A stretch of DNA of 64,000 nucleotides from Burkholderiales bacterium (lineage in GTDB: Bacteria; Pseudomonadota; Gammaproteobacteria; Burkholderiales; SG8-41): NCBI GenBank assembly GCA_022841375.1, contig JALHRQ010000001.1:298882-362881 (forward strand). Reading direction: 5' to 3'. A program made the translations under genes and the position numbers. The notes below the pieces were generated by a model. That model saw only the letters and a program-made list of their open reading frames with translations, did not search any database and was not told where the DNA came from. How positions within the stretch are numbered: position 1 is the first letter of the stretch; the number at the start of each line of letters is the position of its first letter. This document shows positions 27,012 to 36,599 of this stretch, in pieces.

Positions 27012-27167
27012 TGCATTTCCCCTTGTTGCCTTGCCGGCAAAGGCGGGATTCTACCCAAATTTTCCGCCTGAATTGGCCCTGTCTTACCTCCCGCTTCTTT
27101 TCTCCGCTTCTTTCCCCATTCTGCATCTGCCGGCATAATGCCGCCTCACTTTGAACAAGGAACAGCC

Positions 27168-27512
27168 ATGGCATCCACCACCACCGCAAGCGGATTGATC
27201 ATCGAAGAACTCAAAGTCGGCACCGGCGCAGAAGCCGCCGCCGGCCAGTACGTCTCCGTGCACTACACCGGCTGGCTCACCGACGGCACCAAGTTCGATT
27301 CGAGCAAGGATCGCGGTGATCCGTTTGAATTCCCGCTGGGCGCGGGCCATGTCATCCGCGGCTGGGATGAAGGCGTGCAGGGCATGAAAATCGGCGGCTC
27401 GCGCAAGCTGACCATCCCCGCCGACCTCGGCTATGGCGCGCGTGGGGCCGGCGGCGTGATTCCGCCGAATGCGACGCTGGTGTTTGAAGTCGAACTGCTC
27501 GGCGCCGAATAA
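27168..27512 (+). CDS. FKBP-type peptidyl-prolyl cis-trans isomerase
   Basis: The 114-residue protein is a single FKBP domain: [37 protein letters not shown], the [18 protein letters not shown] end. It catalyses prolyl isomerisation in protein folding. No signal peptide is seen, so it is cytoplasmic. The ATG at 27168 follows AAGGAACAGCC. It is followed 25 bp later by a dienelactone hydrolase gene. Confidence 0.95.
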   Translation: MASTTTASGLIIEELKVGTGAEAAAGQYVSVHYTGWLTDGTKFDSSKDRGDPFEFPLGAGHVIRGWDEGVQGMKIGGSRKLTIPADLGYGARGAGGVIPPNATLVFEVELLGAE

Positions 27513-27537
27513 TCCGCAATTGTAGGAGGTAAACACG

Positions 27538-28233
27538 ATGGGCCATCACGTCAAAATAAAATCCAGCAGCGGCGGCGGTGAATTCGATTGCTATATCGCA
27601 CTGCCCGCCGGCACCGCCAAAGCGCCGGCCGTGGTCATGGCTGCGGCCGTACACGGCGTCAATGCCGACATCCGCAGCATTGCCGACGAATTTGCCGCCA
27701 GCGGGTTTATCGCTGCAGCGCCCGACCTGTTCTGGCGCACGCTGCCGGGCCCGCTGCCGCGCGAAGACAAGCGTGCCGGGGAACGCTCACAGCCGCGCAT
27801 GCCGGTGATCAAGGCCGGCGAAACCGACATGGCCGACACCCTTGCGATGGTGCAAAAAATACCGCAGCACAACGGCAAAGCCGCGGCGATGGGTTTCTGC
27901 TTTGGCGGCCCCTATGCCGCGATCGGCCCGAAGCGCCTGGGCTTTGACGCCGGCATCGGCTGCCACAGCACGCAAATGAAGGATTTCATCCACGAATTCG
28001 ACGGCCTCAGCAAGCCGGTATGCCTGATCTGGGGCGACCAGGACTTCGCCGCGCCGCCCGAAGTCCAGGAGGCTTATGTCGGACTCGCGAAAAAGCAGCC
28101 GCAACTGGCCGTGCATATTTTTCCCGGTATCCAGCACGGCTACATGATGCGCGAGAATGCAGCGGCGTGGAGTCCGCCGACTTACGCGTTTTCGATGGCC
28201 CGATCGATCGAGATTCTCAACAGCCTGCGCTGA
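27538..28233 (+). CDS. Dienelactone hydrolase family protein
   Basis: The 231-residue alpha/beta hydrolase has the DLH nucleophile elbow GFCFGGPYA with a catalytic Cys rather than Ser, an Asp in LIWGDQDFAAP and a His in GIQHGYMMREN. It hydrolyses dienelactones or similar cyclic esters, typical of chlorocatechol or aromatic degradation. The gene has a GTAGGAGGT ribosome-binding site and is followed by a terminator. Confidence 0.93.
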   Translation: MGHHVKIKSSSGGGEFDCYIALPAGTAKAPAVVMAAAVHGVNADIRSIADEFAASGFIAAAPDLFWRTLPGPLPREDKRAGERSQPRMPVIKAGETDMADTLAMVQKIPQHNGKAAAMGFCFGGPYAAIGPKRLGFDAGIGCHSTQMKDFIHEFDGLSKPVCLIWGDQDFAAPPEVQEAYVGLAKKQPQLAVHIFPGIQHGYMMRENAAAWSPPTYAFSMARSIEILNSLR

Positions 28234-28253
28234 TCGTTGCGCTCATAACCAAA

Positions 28254-28276
28254 GGCCGCTTCAGCGGCTCTTTTTT
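28254..28276 (+). terminator. Rho-independent terminator after the dienelactone hydrolase gene
   Basis: GGCCGCT and AGCGGCT pair across a TC turn and are followed by CTTTTTTA. It ends the FKBP-hydrolase transcript, 20 bp after the stop. Confidence 0.85.
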
Positions 28277-28353
28277 ATTGCAGTATCAATCCCCAACTTC
28301 CGCCTGCACTGACGGGGTCAATGCCGGCAGGACGGGACATCCACAATTATTTT

Positions 28354-29121
28354 TTATTTAATATTTTCAGAACCACCGGCGCTCTGCTGCTTGCCGATCA
28401 GACACTGCAACATCGCACGCTGCCCGGCGCTTACTTCCGGCGTAGCGTCATCCGGCGCCCAGCGACGTTTGAACGCAGCCACCGCTGCCGGCAAGCGGGT
28501 GACGTCGTAACCCAGCGCAGCCAGCAGCGTTGCATCATCTGCCCCTGCGGGCGCGGGCGCATAAGGCGGCTCGCACCACAAACCAAAACCCGCAACCGCC
28601 AGCCTCTGCCAGGGAAAATACGCACTGGGATCGACCTTGCGTCCCGGCGCCACGTCGCCATGCCCGATCACATTCGCCGGCGGAATGTTCCAGCGCCTTG
28701 CCAGATCACGCAACAAATCAATCAACACGCGGATCTGTGCGTCACTGAACGGCTCGTTACCGTTGTTATCGAGTTCGATGCCGATCGACGAGGAATTGAT
28801 ATCGCGGTTGCCGCCCCAATACGTATCGCCGGCATGCCAGGCGCGCTTCTGTTCATCGACCAGATAAATGATCCGGCCGTCACGACCGATCAGGTAATGC
28901 GCGCTGACCTGGCGCATCCGGCTGGTCAGCGTCGTCAGGGCCTGCTCAACGGTATCGTTGCTGGTGTGATGAATAATCACGTAGTTCGGCCGCCGCTCCC
29001 CGAAATTGGGCGAGGGCCGCACTTCGACCGGCAGCGTGGTGTAAAGCGGCAGCGGGGCGCACGCCGACAGTACGAGAAAACCCGCCGTCAAAACCACGCA
29101 CCGTGTCCAGTCTGCAATCAC
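28354..29121 (-). CDS. N-acetylmuramoyl-L-alanine amidase (Amidase_2), lipoprotein
   Basis: The protein of about 255 residues is an AmpD/AmiD-type zinc amidase that cleaves the bond between MurNAc and the stem peptide. Zinc ligands are His in NYVIIHHTSNDT, His in IGHGDVAPGRKVDPS and the following Asp. A lipobox, LVLSAC, is present, so it is anchored to the outer membrane like AmiD. The GTG at 29121 has GGAGGCGGGCA just upstream and gives a compact signal peptide; the longer frame is less likely. Confidence 0.9.
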   Translation of the reverse strand: MIADWTRCVVLTAGFLVLSACAPLPLYTTLPVEVRPSPNFGERRPNYVIIHHTSNDTVEQALTTLTSRMRQVSAHYLIGRDGRIIYLVDEQKRAWHAGDTYWGGNRDINSSSIGIELDNNGNEPFSDAQIRVLIDLLRDLARRWNIPPANVIGHGDVAPGRKVDPSAYFPWQRLAVAGFGLWCEPPYAPAPAGADDATLLAALGYDVTRLPAAVAAFKRRWAPDDATPEVSAGQRAMLQCLIGKQQSAGGSENIK

Positions 29122-29195
29122 TGCCCGCCTCCGTTGATGCCCCTGCCTGCATCGCCACTGTACCACGCTGCCAGTCTATGGGTTACCCTCGACGC

Positions 29196-29798
29196 ATGAA
29201 TGCGGAAACCCCGAAATCCATCTCGCGCGAAACCCTCAACGATCTGCCGGTGCAGCGCTACGAAGGCCCTGTCCATTTTGTCGATACGCCCGCACTGCTC
29301 CAGGCCGCGCGCCTCGACATCCTCGGCGAGGGCGCAGTGGGATTTGACACCGAGACCCGCCCTGCCTTCAGCAAGGGCGAAAGTTATCTGCCCAGCATCG
29401 TGCAGGTCGCCACTGCCGGCTGCGTGTACATCTTCCCGCTGCGTTTCACCGATACCCACGGCCTGCTCGGTGAAATGCTGGCAGCGCAGAACATCGCCAA
29501 GATCGGCGTCGCCCTGGCCTACGATCTGCGCACGCTGAAGCAGGTGTTTTCATTCCACGAGCTCCACATCGTCGACCTCGGCATCATCGCCAAGCGTCAT
29601 GGTTACGAGCAGACGGGTGTGCGCAATCTCGCCGGGCTGCTGATGGGCTACCGCATACCCAAGGGTGCCAAAACCACCAACTGGTCGGCGCCGCATCTCA
29701 CCCCCGCGCAGATCGCCTATGCCGCAACCGACGCCTGGGTCTGCCGCGAGCTCTATCTGAAATTCAAAGCCTGCGGCATGATCGGCGGCGCAGATTGA
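29196..29798 (+). CDS. 3'-5' exonuclease, DEDD superfamily (DEDDy)
   Basis: The 200-residue protein has the exonuclease motifs ExoI (VGFDTETRPAF), ExoII (GVALAYDLRTLK) and ExoIII (AYAATDAWVCRELY), with the Tyr of the DEDDy class. It removes 3'-end nucleotides from DNA or RNA; homologues are like the RNase D catalytic core without HRDC domains. The ATG at 29196 is chosen because it is closest to the conserved core. Confidence 0.9.
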   Translation: MNAETPKSISRETLNDLPVQRYEGPVHFVDTPALLQAARLDILGEGAVGFDTETRPAFSKGESYLPSIVQVATAGCVYIFPLRFTDTHGLLGEMLAAQNIAKIGVALAYDLRTLKQVFSFHELHIVDLGIIAKRHGYEQTGVRNLAGLLMGYRIPKGAKTTNWSAPHLTPAQIAYAATDAWVCRELYLKFKACGMIGGAD

Positions 29799-29919
29799 CC
29801 CGCTGGATAAAATATCGGCCCTCAGGCAGACTTCAGGCCACTTCACTGAAAGAATGCTTTTTGCAATGACCGCCATCACCACCGGCCTTGGCGTCGGTCA
29901 CCCCCGACGTACAACCCTG

Positions 29920-30834
29920 ATGTCATGGCGCCAGATCCTGCTGATCACCAGCCTGCTTGTACTGGCCGTGCTGGGCGGGTGCGCCAAAAAACCACCCACG
30001 GGCCTCACCGACCTCAAAGCCCGCAGCTACGGCGAGCTCGAACGCTATCTGTTGTCCCACGCCGCGGACATCGACACCTTCAAGGTGCGCGGCCCGTTTA
30101 CCGTCGACACTCTGGAAAACCAGGCCCTGCAGCTGCCTGCGGGTGAACGCATCACCGGCGACCTTTACCTGGCTGAACACGGCAACAAGGCGCCGCTGAT
30201 CATCCTGGTCCACGGTTACGGCAACAGCAAGGCCGACCATGGCTACCAGGCCATGCACCTGGCGACCTGGGGTCTGCATGCCCTGGCTCTTGATCTGCCC
30301 AAACAAGGCCCGTGGGCTCAAAACGGCCTTTTACTGGCGCAAGTCACCGAACTGCTGCAAAAAAATCCGGCGTTGCTGGACCGCAATATCGACGGCGGCA
30401 AAATCCTTCTGGTCGGCCACTCCTTTGGCGGTTCATCGGTGGCGATCGCCATGGGCCGGGGCGCGCCGGTACTGGGCGGCGTGCTGCTCGACCCCGCGAT
30501 CGCGGACGGCGATATGCGCGGAGCGCTGACCCGGATCAAAAAACCGGTGATCCTGATTGGCGCAGACGAATACGTCTCCGAGGCCGTCGGCCGCGGCTAC
30601 TTCTACTACTACATGCGCAACGGCATCATCGAGATCTCGATCCGTGACGCCGAACATGAAGACGCCACATTTTCAATGGATATCGCCGGCATTACCGGCG
30701 AGCAGCTGTCTTTCATCAGCACCCTGACTGCCGCCGTGATCAGCCTGGCCGCCACCGGAAAACCCGATTACGCCTGGACCGGTTTCAGCAAGGCCGTCCG
30801 TGAAGGTACAATCGTCAATCCCAAGAAAAAATAG
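29920..30834 (+). CDS. Alpha/beta hydrolase, predicted lipoprotein
   Basis: The protein of about 304 residues begins with a signal peptide and a lipobox-like LAVLGGC, so it is probably lipidated in the periplasm. The hydrolase core is LIILVHGYGNSKADHGY (oxyanion region), the nucleophile elbow GHSFGGSS and a later Asp (LIGADEY) and His. The substrate is unknown. The frame is open upstream to 29854, but ATG 29920 gives the normal lipoprotein start. Confidence 0.85.
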   Translation: MSWRQILLITSLLVLAVLGGCAKKPPTGLTDLKARSYGELERYLLSHAADIDTFKVRGPFTVDTLENQALQLPAGERITGDLYLAEHGNKAPLIILVHGYGNSKADHGYQAMHLATWGLHALALDLPKQGPWAQNGLLLAQVTELLQKNPALLDRNIDGGKILLVGHSFGGSSVAIAMGRGAPVLGGVLLDPAIADGDMRGALTRIKKPVILIGADEYVSEAVGRGYFYYYMRNGIIEISIRDAEHEDATFSMDIAGITGEQLSFISTLTAAVISLAATGKPDYAWTGFSKAVREGTIVNPKKK

Positions 30835-30900
30835 ACGGCTCAAGCCGCGCTTAGTCCGATCAACTTCAGAGGATCATGCTCAGCGCATGATGTATTCAAG

Positions 30901-31815
30901 ATGAAATCCACCAGCACCCGATTGTTTGCACTGTTACTGCTACAGTTTCTCACCATCGCCAGCGCACCGGCCCAGAACACGACAGCCCCACTCACTCTGG
31001 AGGCGGAACGTGCCAAACAGGAAAAGATCTATCACGGGCGGGGCGAACTGCGGCTGGAAGGCTATGTCATTGACCGATCGCTCTCTGCCTACGTGCGTGC
31101 ACTGCCCGGCGGCTTCGCACAATCGCTGGCCCACCTAGGCCCGGAGGAACGCTGGCTGGATGTGGGCGCCGGACAGGGACTCGCCGTACTCGATTATTAC
31201 GCCCCGGAATACGATCCAAGACAAGCCGGCCGGCGGGAACGGCAGATCAAAAAGGGCCGTTCGGTCGCGATGTCGATCGAGGACCGGCGCACGCCGCGCT
31301 GGCAGCAGACGGTCGACACCGTCGAACCCAAACAGCTTCATTATGTGTTCGGCAAATCCCTGCGCGAATACAGCGTGGATGAACTGGGCCGTTTCCAGCT
31401 GATCACCGACGTCATCGGCGGCTTTTCCTATACCGAGAATCTGGCGCTGTTCATGGAAAAGCTGCTGAGCCTGCTCACCGTCAACGGCACCTTTTATACC
31501 GTTGCACAGGACGTGCGCAACGAAGCCGGCAGCAACAAGCCGCACTATGCCGGCGAACCCTTCCTCTCGCAGATCAAAACCGCCAGCGGCGAGGACATCG
31601 GCATCTGCGCCTGGTTGAAAAAAATCAGCTGCATCGAAGTCAGCTGCGAATACAAAGGTGACTGGACACCCCCGCTCGAAACCTACAAGATCCGCAAGAC
31701 CTGCGATAAAGTTACCGTGCCGCAACTCAAAGCGGATCGTTACGTCGCCGGCACCCCGCCCGAACGCGTGTTTCTGATGAACAGCCCCGCGCCGGCGCCT
31801 GTCCCCAAACCCTGA
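30901..31815 (+). CDS. Exported SAM-methyltransferase-like protein
   Basis: The 304-residue protein has a clear signal peptide (residues 1-24, ending APAQ), then a class I methyltransferase glycine motif (RWLDVGAGQGLAVLDYY) near residue 85. The rest is only weakly methyltransferase-like: a motif FQLITDVIGGFSYTENLALFMEKL is present in the position of the substrate region. Periplasmic SAM is not usual, so it may be a catalytically dead or repurposed fold, or the signal may be a membrane anchor facing the cytoplasm. I do not know its function. Confidence 0.75.
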   Translation: MKSTSTRLFALLLLQFLTIASAPAQNTTAPLTLEAERAKQEKIYHGRGELRLEGYVIDRSLSAYVRALPGGFAQSLAHLGPEERWLDVGAGQGLAVLDYYAPEYDPRQAGRRERQIKKGRSVAMSIEDRRTPRWQQTVDTVEPKQLHYVFGKSLREYSVDELGRFQLITDVIGGFSYTENLALFMEKLLSLLTVNGTFYTVAQDVRNEAGSNKPHYAGEPFLSQIKTASGEDIGICAWLKKISCIEVSCEYKGDWTPPLETYKIRKTCDKVTVPQLKADRYVAGTPPERVFLMNSPAPAPVPKP

Positions 31816-31868
31816 GCTTGATGCAAAGCAAAGTCGCCGGCACGGCTGCGCGTTAAAGTGCCGGCGGC

Positions 31869-33089
31869 ATGAGTACCACCACCAATCCCCCGGCTGCAAA
31901 TCCGCGCGACCGCATACTCACGGTCTCGCTGGTTATCCTCTGCCAGATCGTCCACGGCATCAGTTTCAGCGCAATGCCGCTGCTGCTGCCGCTGATCCGT
32001 GAAGACCTGAATATCAGCTTCACCCAGGCGGGGTTGCTTTCCGCCGCCGCCACATTCAGTTACGCGCTGGGACAGATTCCTGCCGGCTTCCTGTCCGACC
32101 GCTACGGCCCGCGCCGGCTGATTTTCATCGGCCTGCTCGGCTGGTCGGTATTTTCAGTCTTTCTCGGCCTGATCCATCTGTTCTGGCTGGCGGTCATTTC
32201 GCAACTGCTCGCCGGCGCTTTCCGCGCGCTGTTGTTCGCGCCGGGCATGTCGCTTCTGGCTTCCTGGTTCCCTGCGGAACGCCGCGCCACCGCCATGAGC
32301 CTGTACATGCTCGGCGGCTTTGCCGGCACCATCGTGCTGTCTCTCGGCGGTCCACTGCTCTCTGCCGTCTACGGCTGGCGCGCGGCATTCATGATGATGT
32401 CCGCGATCGGCATCGTGATGGCTTTTGTCTACTTGCGTTACGCCCGCGAAAAACCGCGAAGCGTCCCCGCGCAGCATCTTGCGCTTTCCGATGTTGCACG
32501 GTTGTTCAGCTACCCGATCATGTGGGTCTGCAGCGGGCTGCAGTTTGTGCGCTTTGCCGTGGTCACCGCCTATATGGTGTGGCTGCCGTCGCTGCTGGTC
32601 GTCGACCGCGGGGTCAGCGTGCAGACCGCCGGCTTCATCATTGCCATGGCCGCCGCCTTCACCGCGCCCTCGAACACACTGGGAGGCTATGTCTCCGACC
32701 GCCTGCGCAATCCGCCGCTGATCATCGGCGGCGCACTGTGTGTACTGGCATGCACCTCGCTGCTGATTTCCGTAACCGACTCGCTGCCTTTGCTGCTGCT
32801 GGTGATCGCGGTGAACTCGATTTTCCTGCAATTCTATTTCGGACCGCTGTTCCTGGTGCCCGTCGAAATCCTCGGCCCGCGCATCGCCGGCACCGCCACC
32901 GGCTTCAGCAACCTTTTCGCCAACATCGGTGGTTTTCTCACTGCGTGGGCGATGGGTGCCATCAAGGATCAATCAGGATCGTTCACCGCAGGCTTTATCA
33001 GCATCAGCGGCATCTGCCTGATTGGCGTCGCACTGTCCTTCGTTCTGGCGCGCATGCGCGGCAAAGCCCTGGCCCAAGCTACTCTTTAG
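31869..33089 (+). CDS. MFS transporter
   Basis: The 406-residue protein has 12 predicted helices and the MFS motif GFLSDRYGPRRLIFIG in loop 2-3. GGYVSDRLRNPPLI is the pseudo-symmetric repeat in loop 8-9. It resembles anion:cation or organic-acid symporters. A stable hairpin (CGCCGGCAC/GTGCCGGCG, 31835-31867) ends 2 bp before the ATG and no ribosome-binding site is visible, so translation may depend on this structure. It ends 11 bp inside the convergent Bug gene. Confidence 0.9.
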   Translation: MSTTTNPPAANPRDRILTVSLVILCQIVHGISFSAMPLLLPLIREDLNISFTQAGLLSAAATFSYALGQIPAGFLSDRYGPRRLIFIGLLGWSVFSVFLGLIHLFWLAVISQLLAGAFRALLFAPGMSLLASWFPAERRATAMSLYMLGGFAGTIVLSLGGPLLSAVYGWRAAFMMMSAIGIVMAFVYLRYAREKPRSVPAQHLALSDVARLFSYPIMWVCSGLQFVRFAVVTAYMVWLPSLLVVDRGVSVQTAGFIIAMAAAFTAPSNTLGGYVSDRLRNPPLIIGGALCVLACTSLLISVTDSLPLLLLVIAVNSIFLQFYFGPLFLVPVEILGPRIAGTATGFSNLFANIGGFLTAWAMGAIKDQSGSFTAGFISISGICLIGVALSFVLARMRGKALAQATL

Positions 33090-34053
33090 GAATCTTCGCC
33101 GCAGTAATCACCTTGCCCCAACCCGCAATCTCCACCTTGATCTGGGCGAGAAATTCCTGCGGCGAATTACCTTCGGGTTCGATGCCCAGTGCGGTGAGGC
33201 GCTCGGCGATTTCCGGTTTGCGCGCCATCGCTGCCATCTCGCGATGCAGCCGGCCGATGATCGCCGGCGGCGTACCCTTAGGCGCGTGCAGGCCGTACCA
33301 GGACAAGACTTCGTAACCCGGCACCGATTCGGCAATCGTCGGCAGATCAGGGGCGGATGCAATGCGTTTGGTCCCGGTGACGCCCAGGGCGCGCAGCTTG
33401 CCCGCCTTGATGTGCGGAAACGCGGAGGAGTAGGCGCTGATCAGCATCTGCACCTGACCTGCGATCAAATCGGTCAGCGCCGGACCGGCGCCTTTATACG
33501 GCACATGCACGATATCGATACCGGCAAGGTATTTGAACTGCTCGCCCGCAAGATGCGCGGTGGATCCCGAACCCGCCGATGCAAAGTTGATCGAACCCGG
33601 TTTCGTTTTCGCCATCGCCACCAGTTCCTTCACCGACTTCGCGGCCACCGAAGGATGCACCACCAGGACGAGCTGGCTTGAACCGACGCGGCTGATCGGG
33701 ATGATATCCCTGGTCGGATCATAGGGCAGCTTCAGGCGCAGATTCGGCGCGATCACGATCTCACCGCCGGCCGACATCAACAACGTGTAGCCATCGGGCG
33801 CCGCCTGCGTCAGCAATCCGACTGCCAGCGTGCCACCCGCACCCCCGCGATTGTCGATAATGAACTGCTGGCCCAGAGCCTCGGACAGATGCGGTGCCGC
33901 CAGACGCGCCGTCAAATCACTGGGACCGCCCGGCGGATAACTCACCAGCAGGCGCACCGGGCGCGTCGGATATTTAATTTCCGCAGCCTGAGCCCCGCCC
34001 ATACAGACAAACACCACAGCCGCCAGCACCCGCCACTGCATTAATATCATCAT
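33079..34053 (-). CDS. Bug/TctC-family periplasmic solute receptor
   Basis: The protein of about 324 residues has a signal peptide (ending GGAQA), EIKYPTRPVRLLVSYPPGGPSDLTARL, RGGAGGTLAVGLL and APDGYTLLMSAGGE. PYKGAGPALTDLIAGQ is the second-lobe loop. ATGs at 34053, 34050 and 34041 are in frame; 34053 lies 5 nt after GGGGTG. It is convergent with an MFS gene and alone otherwise; the ligand is unknown. Confidence 0.93.
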   Translation of the reverse strand: MMILMQWRVLAAVVFVCMGGAQAAEIKYPTRPVRLLVSYPPGGPSDLTARLAAPHLSEALGQQFIIDNRGGAGGTLAVGLLTQAAPDGYTLLMSAGGEIVIAPNLRLKLPYDPTRDIIPISRVGSSQLVLVVHPSVAAKSVKELVAMAKTKPGSINFASAGSGSTAHLAGEQFKYLAGIDIVHVPYKGAGPALTDLIAGQVQMLISAYSSAFPHIKAGKLRALGVTGTKRIASAPDLPTIAESVPGYEVLSWYGLHAPKGTPPAIIGRLHREMAAMARKPEIAERLTALGIEPEGNSPQEFLAQIKVEIAGWGKVITAAKIPKE

Positions 34054-34161
34054 GATCACCCCGCTTTGCACCGAGGTCTGATCTTAGCGCAGCAGCAGCC
34101 GCGTTTTGCGGTAAAGTCAGCAAAAACAAAAACGCTCAGCGTCGCCATCCGGAGGAGTTGC

Positions 34162-36300
34162 ATGCATACCCGTCGTCCTTTCGCAGGTCGCATCGCCTGT
34201 GCGCTTGTTGCTGCCCTGTTATTGACCGCTCCCGCGCAAGCCCGCGTCACCCGCATCGTCATCGACCAGACCGTAACCCCCGCCTTCTGCAAGGGCGACG
34301 CCTGCAACAGTTATGGCGCAGCGGGTCAATACGAACAGCTTGCCGGACGCGCGTATGGCGAACTCGACCCCAGGGACCCGCTGAACAGCCTGATCCAGGA
34401 CATTGAACTGGCCAAAGAAGCCGACGGCAAGGTGCGCTACATCGCCACCTTCGTCATTACCCGGCCCGTTGATGCGACCAAAGCCAGCGGCATGCTGTGG
34501 CACGAAGTGCCCAACCGCGGTCGCCCGGTGCTGCTCTCCCCCCACGAGCGCGAATTCGGTGACATCGGGCTCGCCACCGCGTGGCAGGGTGATAACGCCA
34601 GCATGAGTGCGGCGCTCGGCACCGCCGTACGATCCACGATGACAACCGGCGGCAACCACTGGCTGCAATTACCCGCGGTCAAAAACCCCGACGGCTCATC
34701 AGTTACCGGCCCGATATTCGCACGCATCATCAACCGCAGCGGCCTCAACGCACAGCCATTGATCGTGCAAACCAATCCGCTGCCCTATATGCCGGCGACA
34801 CACGACACCGGCAAAGCCACGCTGGTGTCGCGTGACCACGAAACCCTGGACGGCAAAGTCAAAGGCGAAACACCAATAGCTGCGGCCGACTGGAAATTCT
34901 GCGGCGGCGGTACCTTTGATGAGCCGGTGCCCTTGACCCAACTACCGGTGCAGATCTGCCTGAAAGGCGGTTTCAACGCCGCGAAACTGTATCAGGTGGT
35001 CTACACCGCAAAAGACCCGTATCCGCTGGGCATCGGCTTTGCGGCCTGGCGTGATCTCGGTTCGTTTTTCAAATACGCCAAACAGGATGACGCCGGCACG
35101 CCCAATCCACTGGCGGGACAAATCACCCACAGCATCGCGCGCGGCCGCTCGCAATCGGGCAATTATTTGCGCGGCTGGCTGCACCTTGGTTTTAACCAGG
35201 ATGAAACCCAGCGACAGGTGCATGACGGCATGTGGCCGGTGATCGCCGGACGGCGTATCGCTTTGAATTACCGCTGGGCGCAACCTGACGGCGTTCTTGA
35301 ACTGTACCAGGCCGGCAGCGAAGGGCCGCAATGGTGGCAACCGTATCCCGATCGCGCGCGCAAGCTGCCGACACGCAGCATTCAGGACCGCTGCATGGCG
35401 TCCAAAACCTGCCCCAAAATCATCGAACATTTCGGCGCCGCCGAAATCTGGGCGCTGAAGCTCGGCCCTGAATGGGTCGGCACCGATCCCAAAGAAGACA
35501 TACCTCTGCCCGCCAACGTACGTCGCTATTACATCGCCAGCAGCACCCACGGCGGCGGCAGTGGTGGCTTCAATGCAAGCTTGGCCGAATATCACCAGAA
35601 AGCCAAAGTAGTGAGTTGCCCCGGCAACAACTGGGGCAATGCGGTGCTGCCCGCCAACCCGCTGTCGCATGACGAACCGTGGCGTGCGATCGCCGTGCAC
35701 TTCCGCAACTGGGTGATCAACAACACCGCGCCGCCGCCCAGCCGTTATCCGACGATGCGCGAAGGCCAGCTCGTCGCGCCGAACAAGACGGCGATGGGAT
35801 TCCCGACGATTCCAGGCCTGCGCGCCACCGCCCCCGAAGCCGACCTGATAAACCCGCTGCTCGATTACGACTGGGGCCCGCAGTTCGATCCGAACGACGC
35901 CTCGGGCATACCCGGCAATGCGCCGCCCGGAATCAGACAGACCCTGAAGATGCTGGTGCCGAAAGTCGATGCCGATGGCAATGAAATCGGCGGCATTCCG
36001 GTGGTGCTGCTCGAAGTGCCGCTGGGCACCTATACCGGCTGGAACATCACCGCCGGCGGTTTTCATGCCGGCCAGCTGTGCAGCTACGCCGGCGGCATGA
36101 TTCCATTCGCCAGAACCAAAGCCGAACGTGAAGCCGGCAACGATCCGCGCCCTTCACTGGAAGAACGTTACGGCAGTCACGCCGGATTTGTCGACGCCGT
36201 GCGCAAGGCCACCGACAAAGTGAAGGCAATGGGATTTCTGCTAGAGAAGGATGCTGCGGCGCTAATCAACCAGGCGGAGGCAAGTAACGTGCTGAAGTAA
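34162..36300 (+). CDS. Large exported alpha/beta hydrolase-domain protein (Abhydrolase_10 type)
   Basis: The protein of about 712 residues has a signal peptide (residues 1-26, ending APAQA) and then a long domain with the nucleophile elbow GRSQSGNYLRGWLHLGF. THGGGSGGFNAS and YDWGPQFDPNDASG are typical of the family. It probably hydrolyses an ester or amide in the periplasm; the substrate is unknown. The ATG at 34162 follows GGAGGAGTTGC. It faces the PQQ dehydrogenase genes downstream, with a 299-bp gap. Confidence 0.85.
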   Translation: MHTRRPFAGRIACALVAALLLTAPAQARVTRIVIDQTVTPAFCKGDACNSYGAAGQYEQLAGRAYGELDPRDPLNSLIQDIELAKEADGKVRYIATFVITRPVDATKASGMLWHEVPNRGRPVLLSPHEREFGDIGLATAWQGDNASMSAALGTAVRSTMTTGGNHWLQLPAVKNPDGSSVTGPIFARIINRSGLNAQPLIVQTNPLPYMPATHDTGKATLVSRDHETLDGKVKGETPIAAADWKFCGGGTFDEPVPLTQLPVQICLKGGFNAAKLYQVVYTAKDPYPLGIGFAAWRDLGSFFKYAKQDDAGTPNPLAGQITHSIARGRSQSGNYLRGWLHLGFNQDETQRQVHDGMWPVIAGRRIALNYRWAQPDGVLELYQAGSEGPQWWQPYPDRARKLPTRSIQDRCMASKTCPKIIEHFGAAEIWALKLGPEWVGTDPKEDIPLPANVRRYYIASSTHGGGSGGFNASLAEYHQKAKVVSCPGNNWGNAVLPANPLSHDEPWRAIAVHFRNWVINNTAPPPSRYPTMREGQLVAPNKTAMGFPTIPGLRATAPEADLINPLLDYDWGPQFDPNDASGIPGNAPPGIRQTLKMLVPKVDADGNEIGGIPVVLLEVPLGTYTGWNITAGGFHAGQLCSYAGGMIPFARTKAEREAGNDPRPSLEERYGSHAGFVDAVRKATDKVKAMGFLLEKDAAALINQAEASNVLK

Positions 36301-36599
36301 CCATATCCGGCGCCCCGGTCAGCTCTATTGCAAGTGAATGTATTGCATCGGATTTATCCGCAGAGCCAGAACATGTGTGCTATTTCAGCTTAACGCAGCC
36401 AGCATGGCAGTCACCGGGCACAGTAAGGAAGTTGCGCTGCACTGCGCAAACCACGCGACATCGGAGAGGCTGCAATTTTTCGTAAACCGGCATGCACTTC
36501 CACCATGCGCCGCATGTATGATGGTCGCCTCGCAACAGCGATCGGGCGGCGCAGGGCCCGGCGGCACATCCTGCAACAATTACTGGGGGAGACCTGAAA
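36301..36599. other. Intergenic region before the PQQ-type dehydrogenase
   Basis: This 299-bp gap separates two rightward genes. It holds only short unsupported frames and must contain the dehydrogenase promoter; GGGGGAGACC before 36600 is its ribosome-binding site. Confidence 0.5.
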
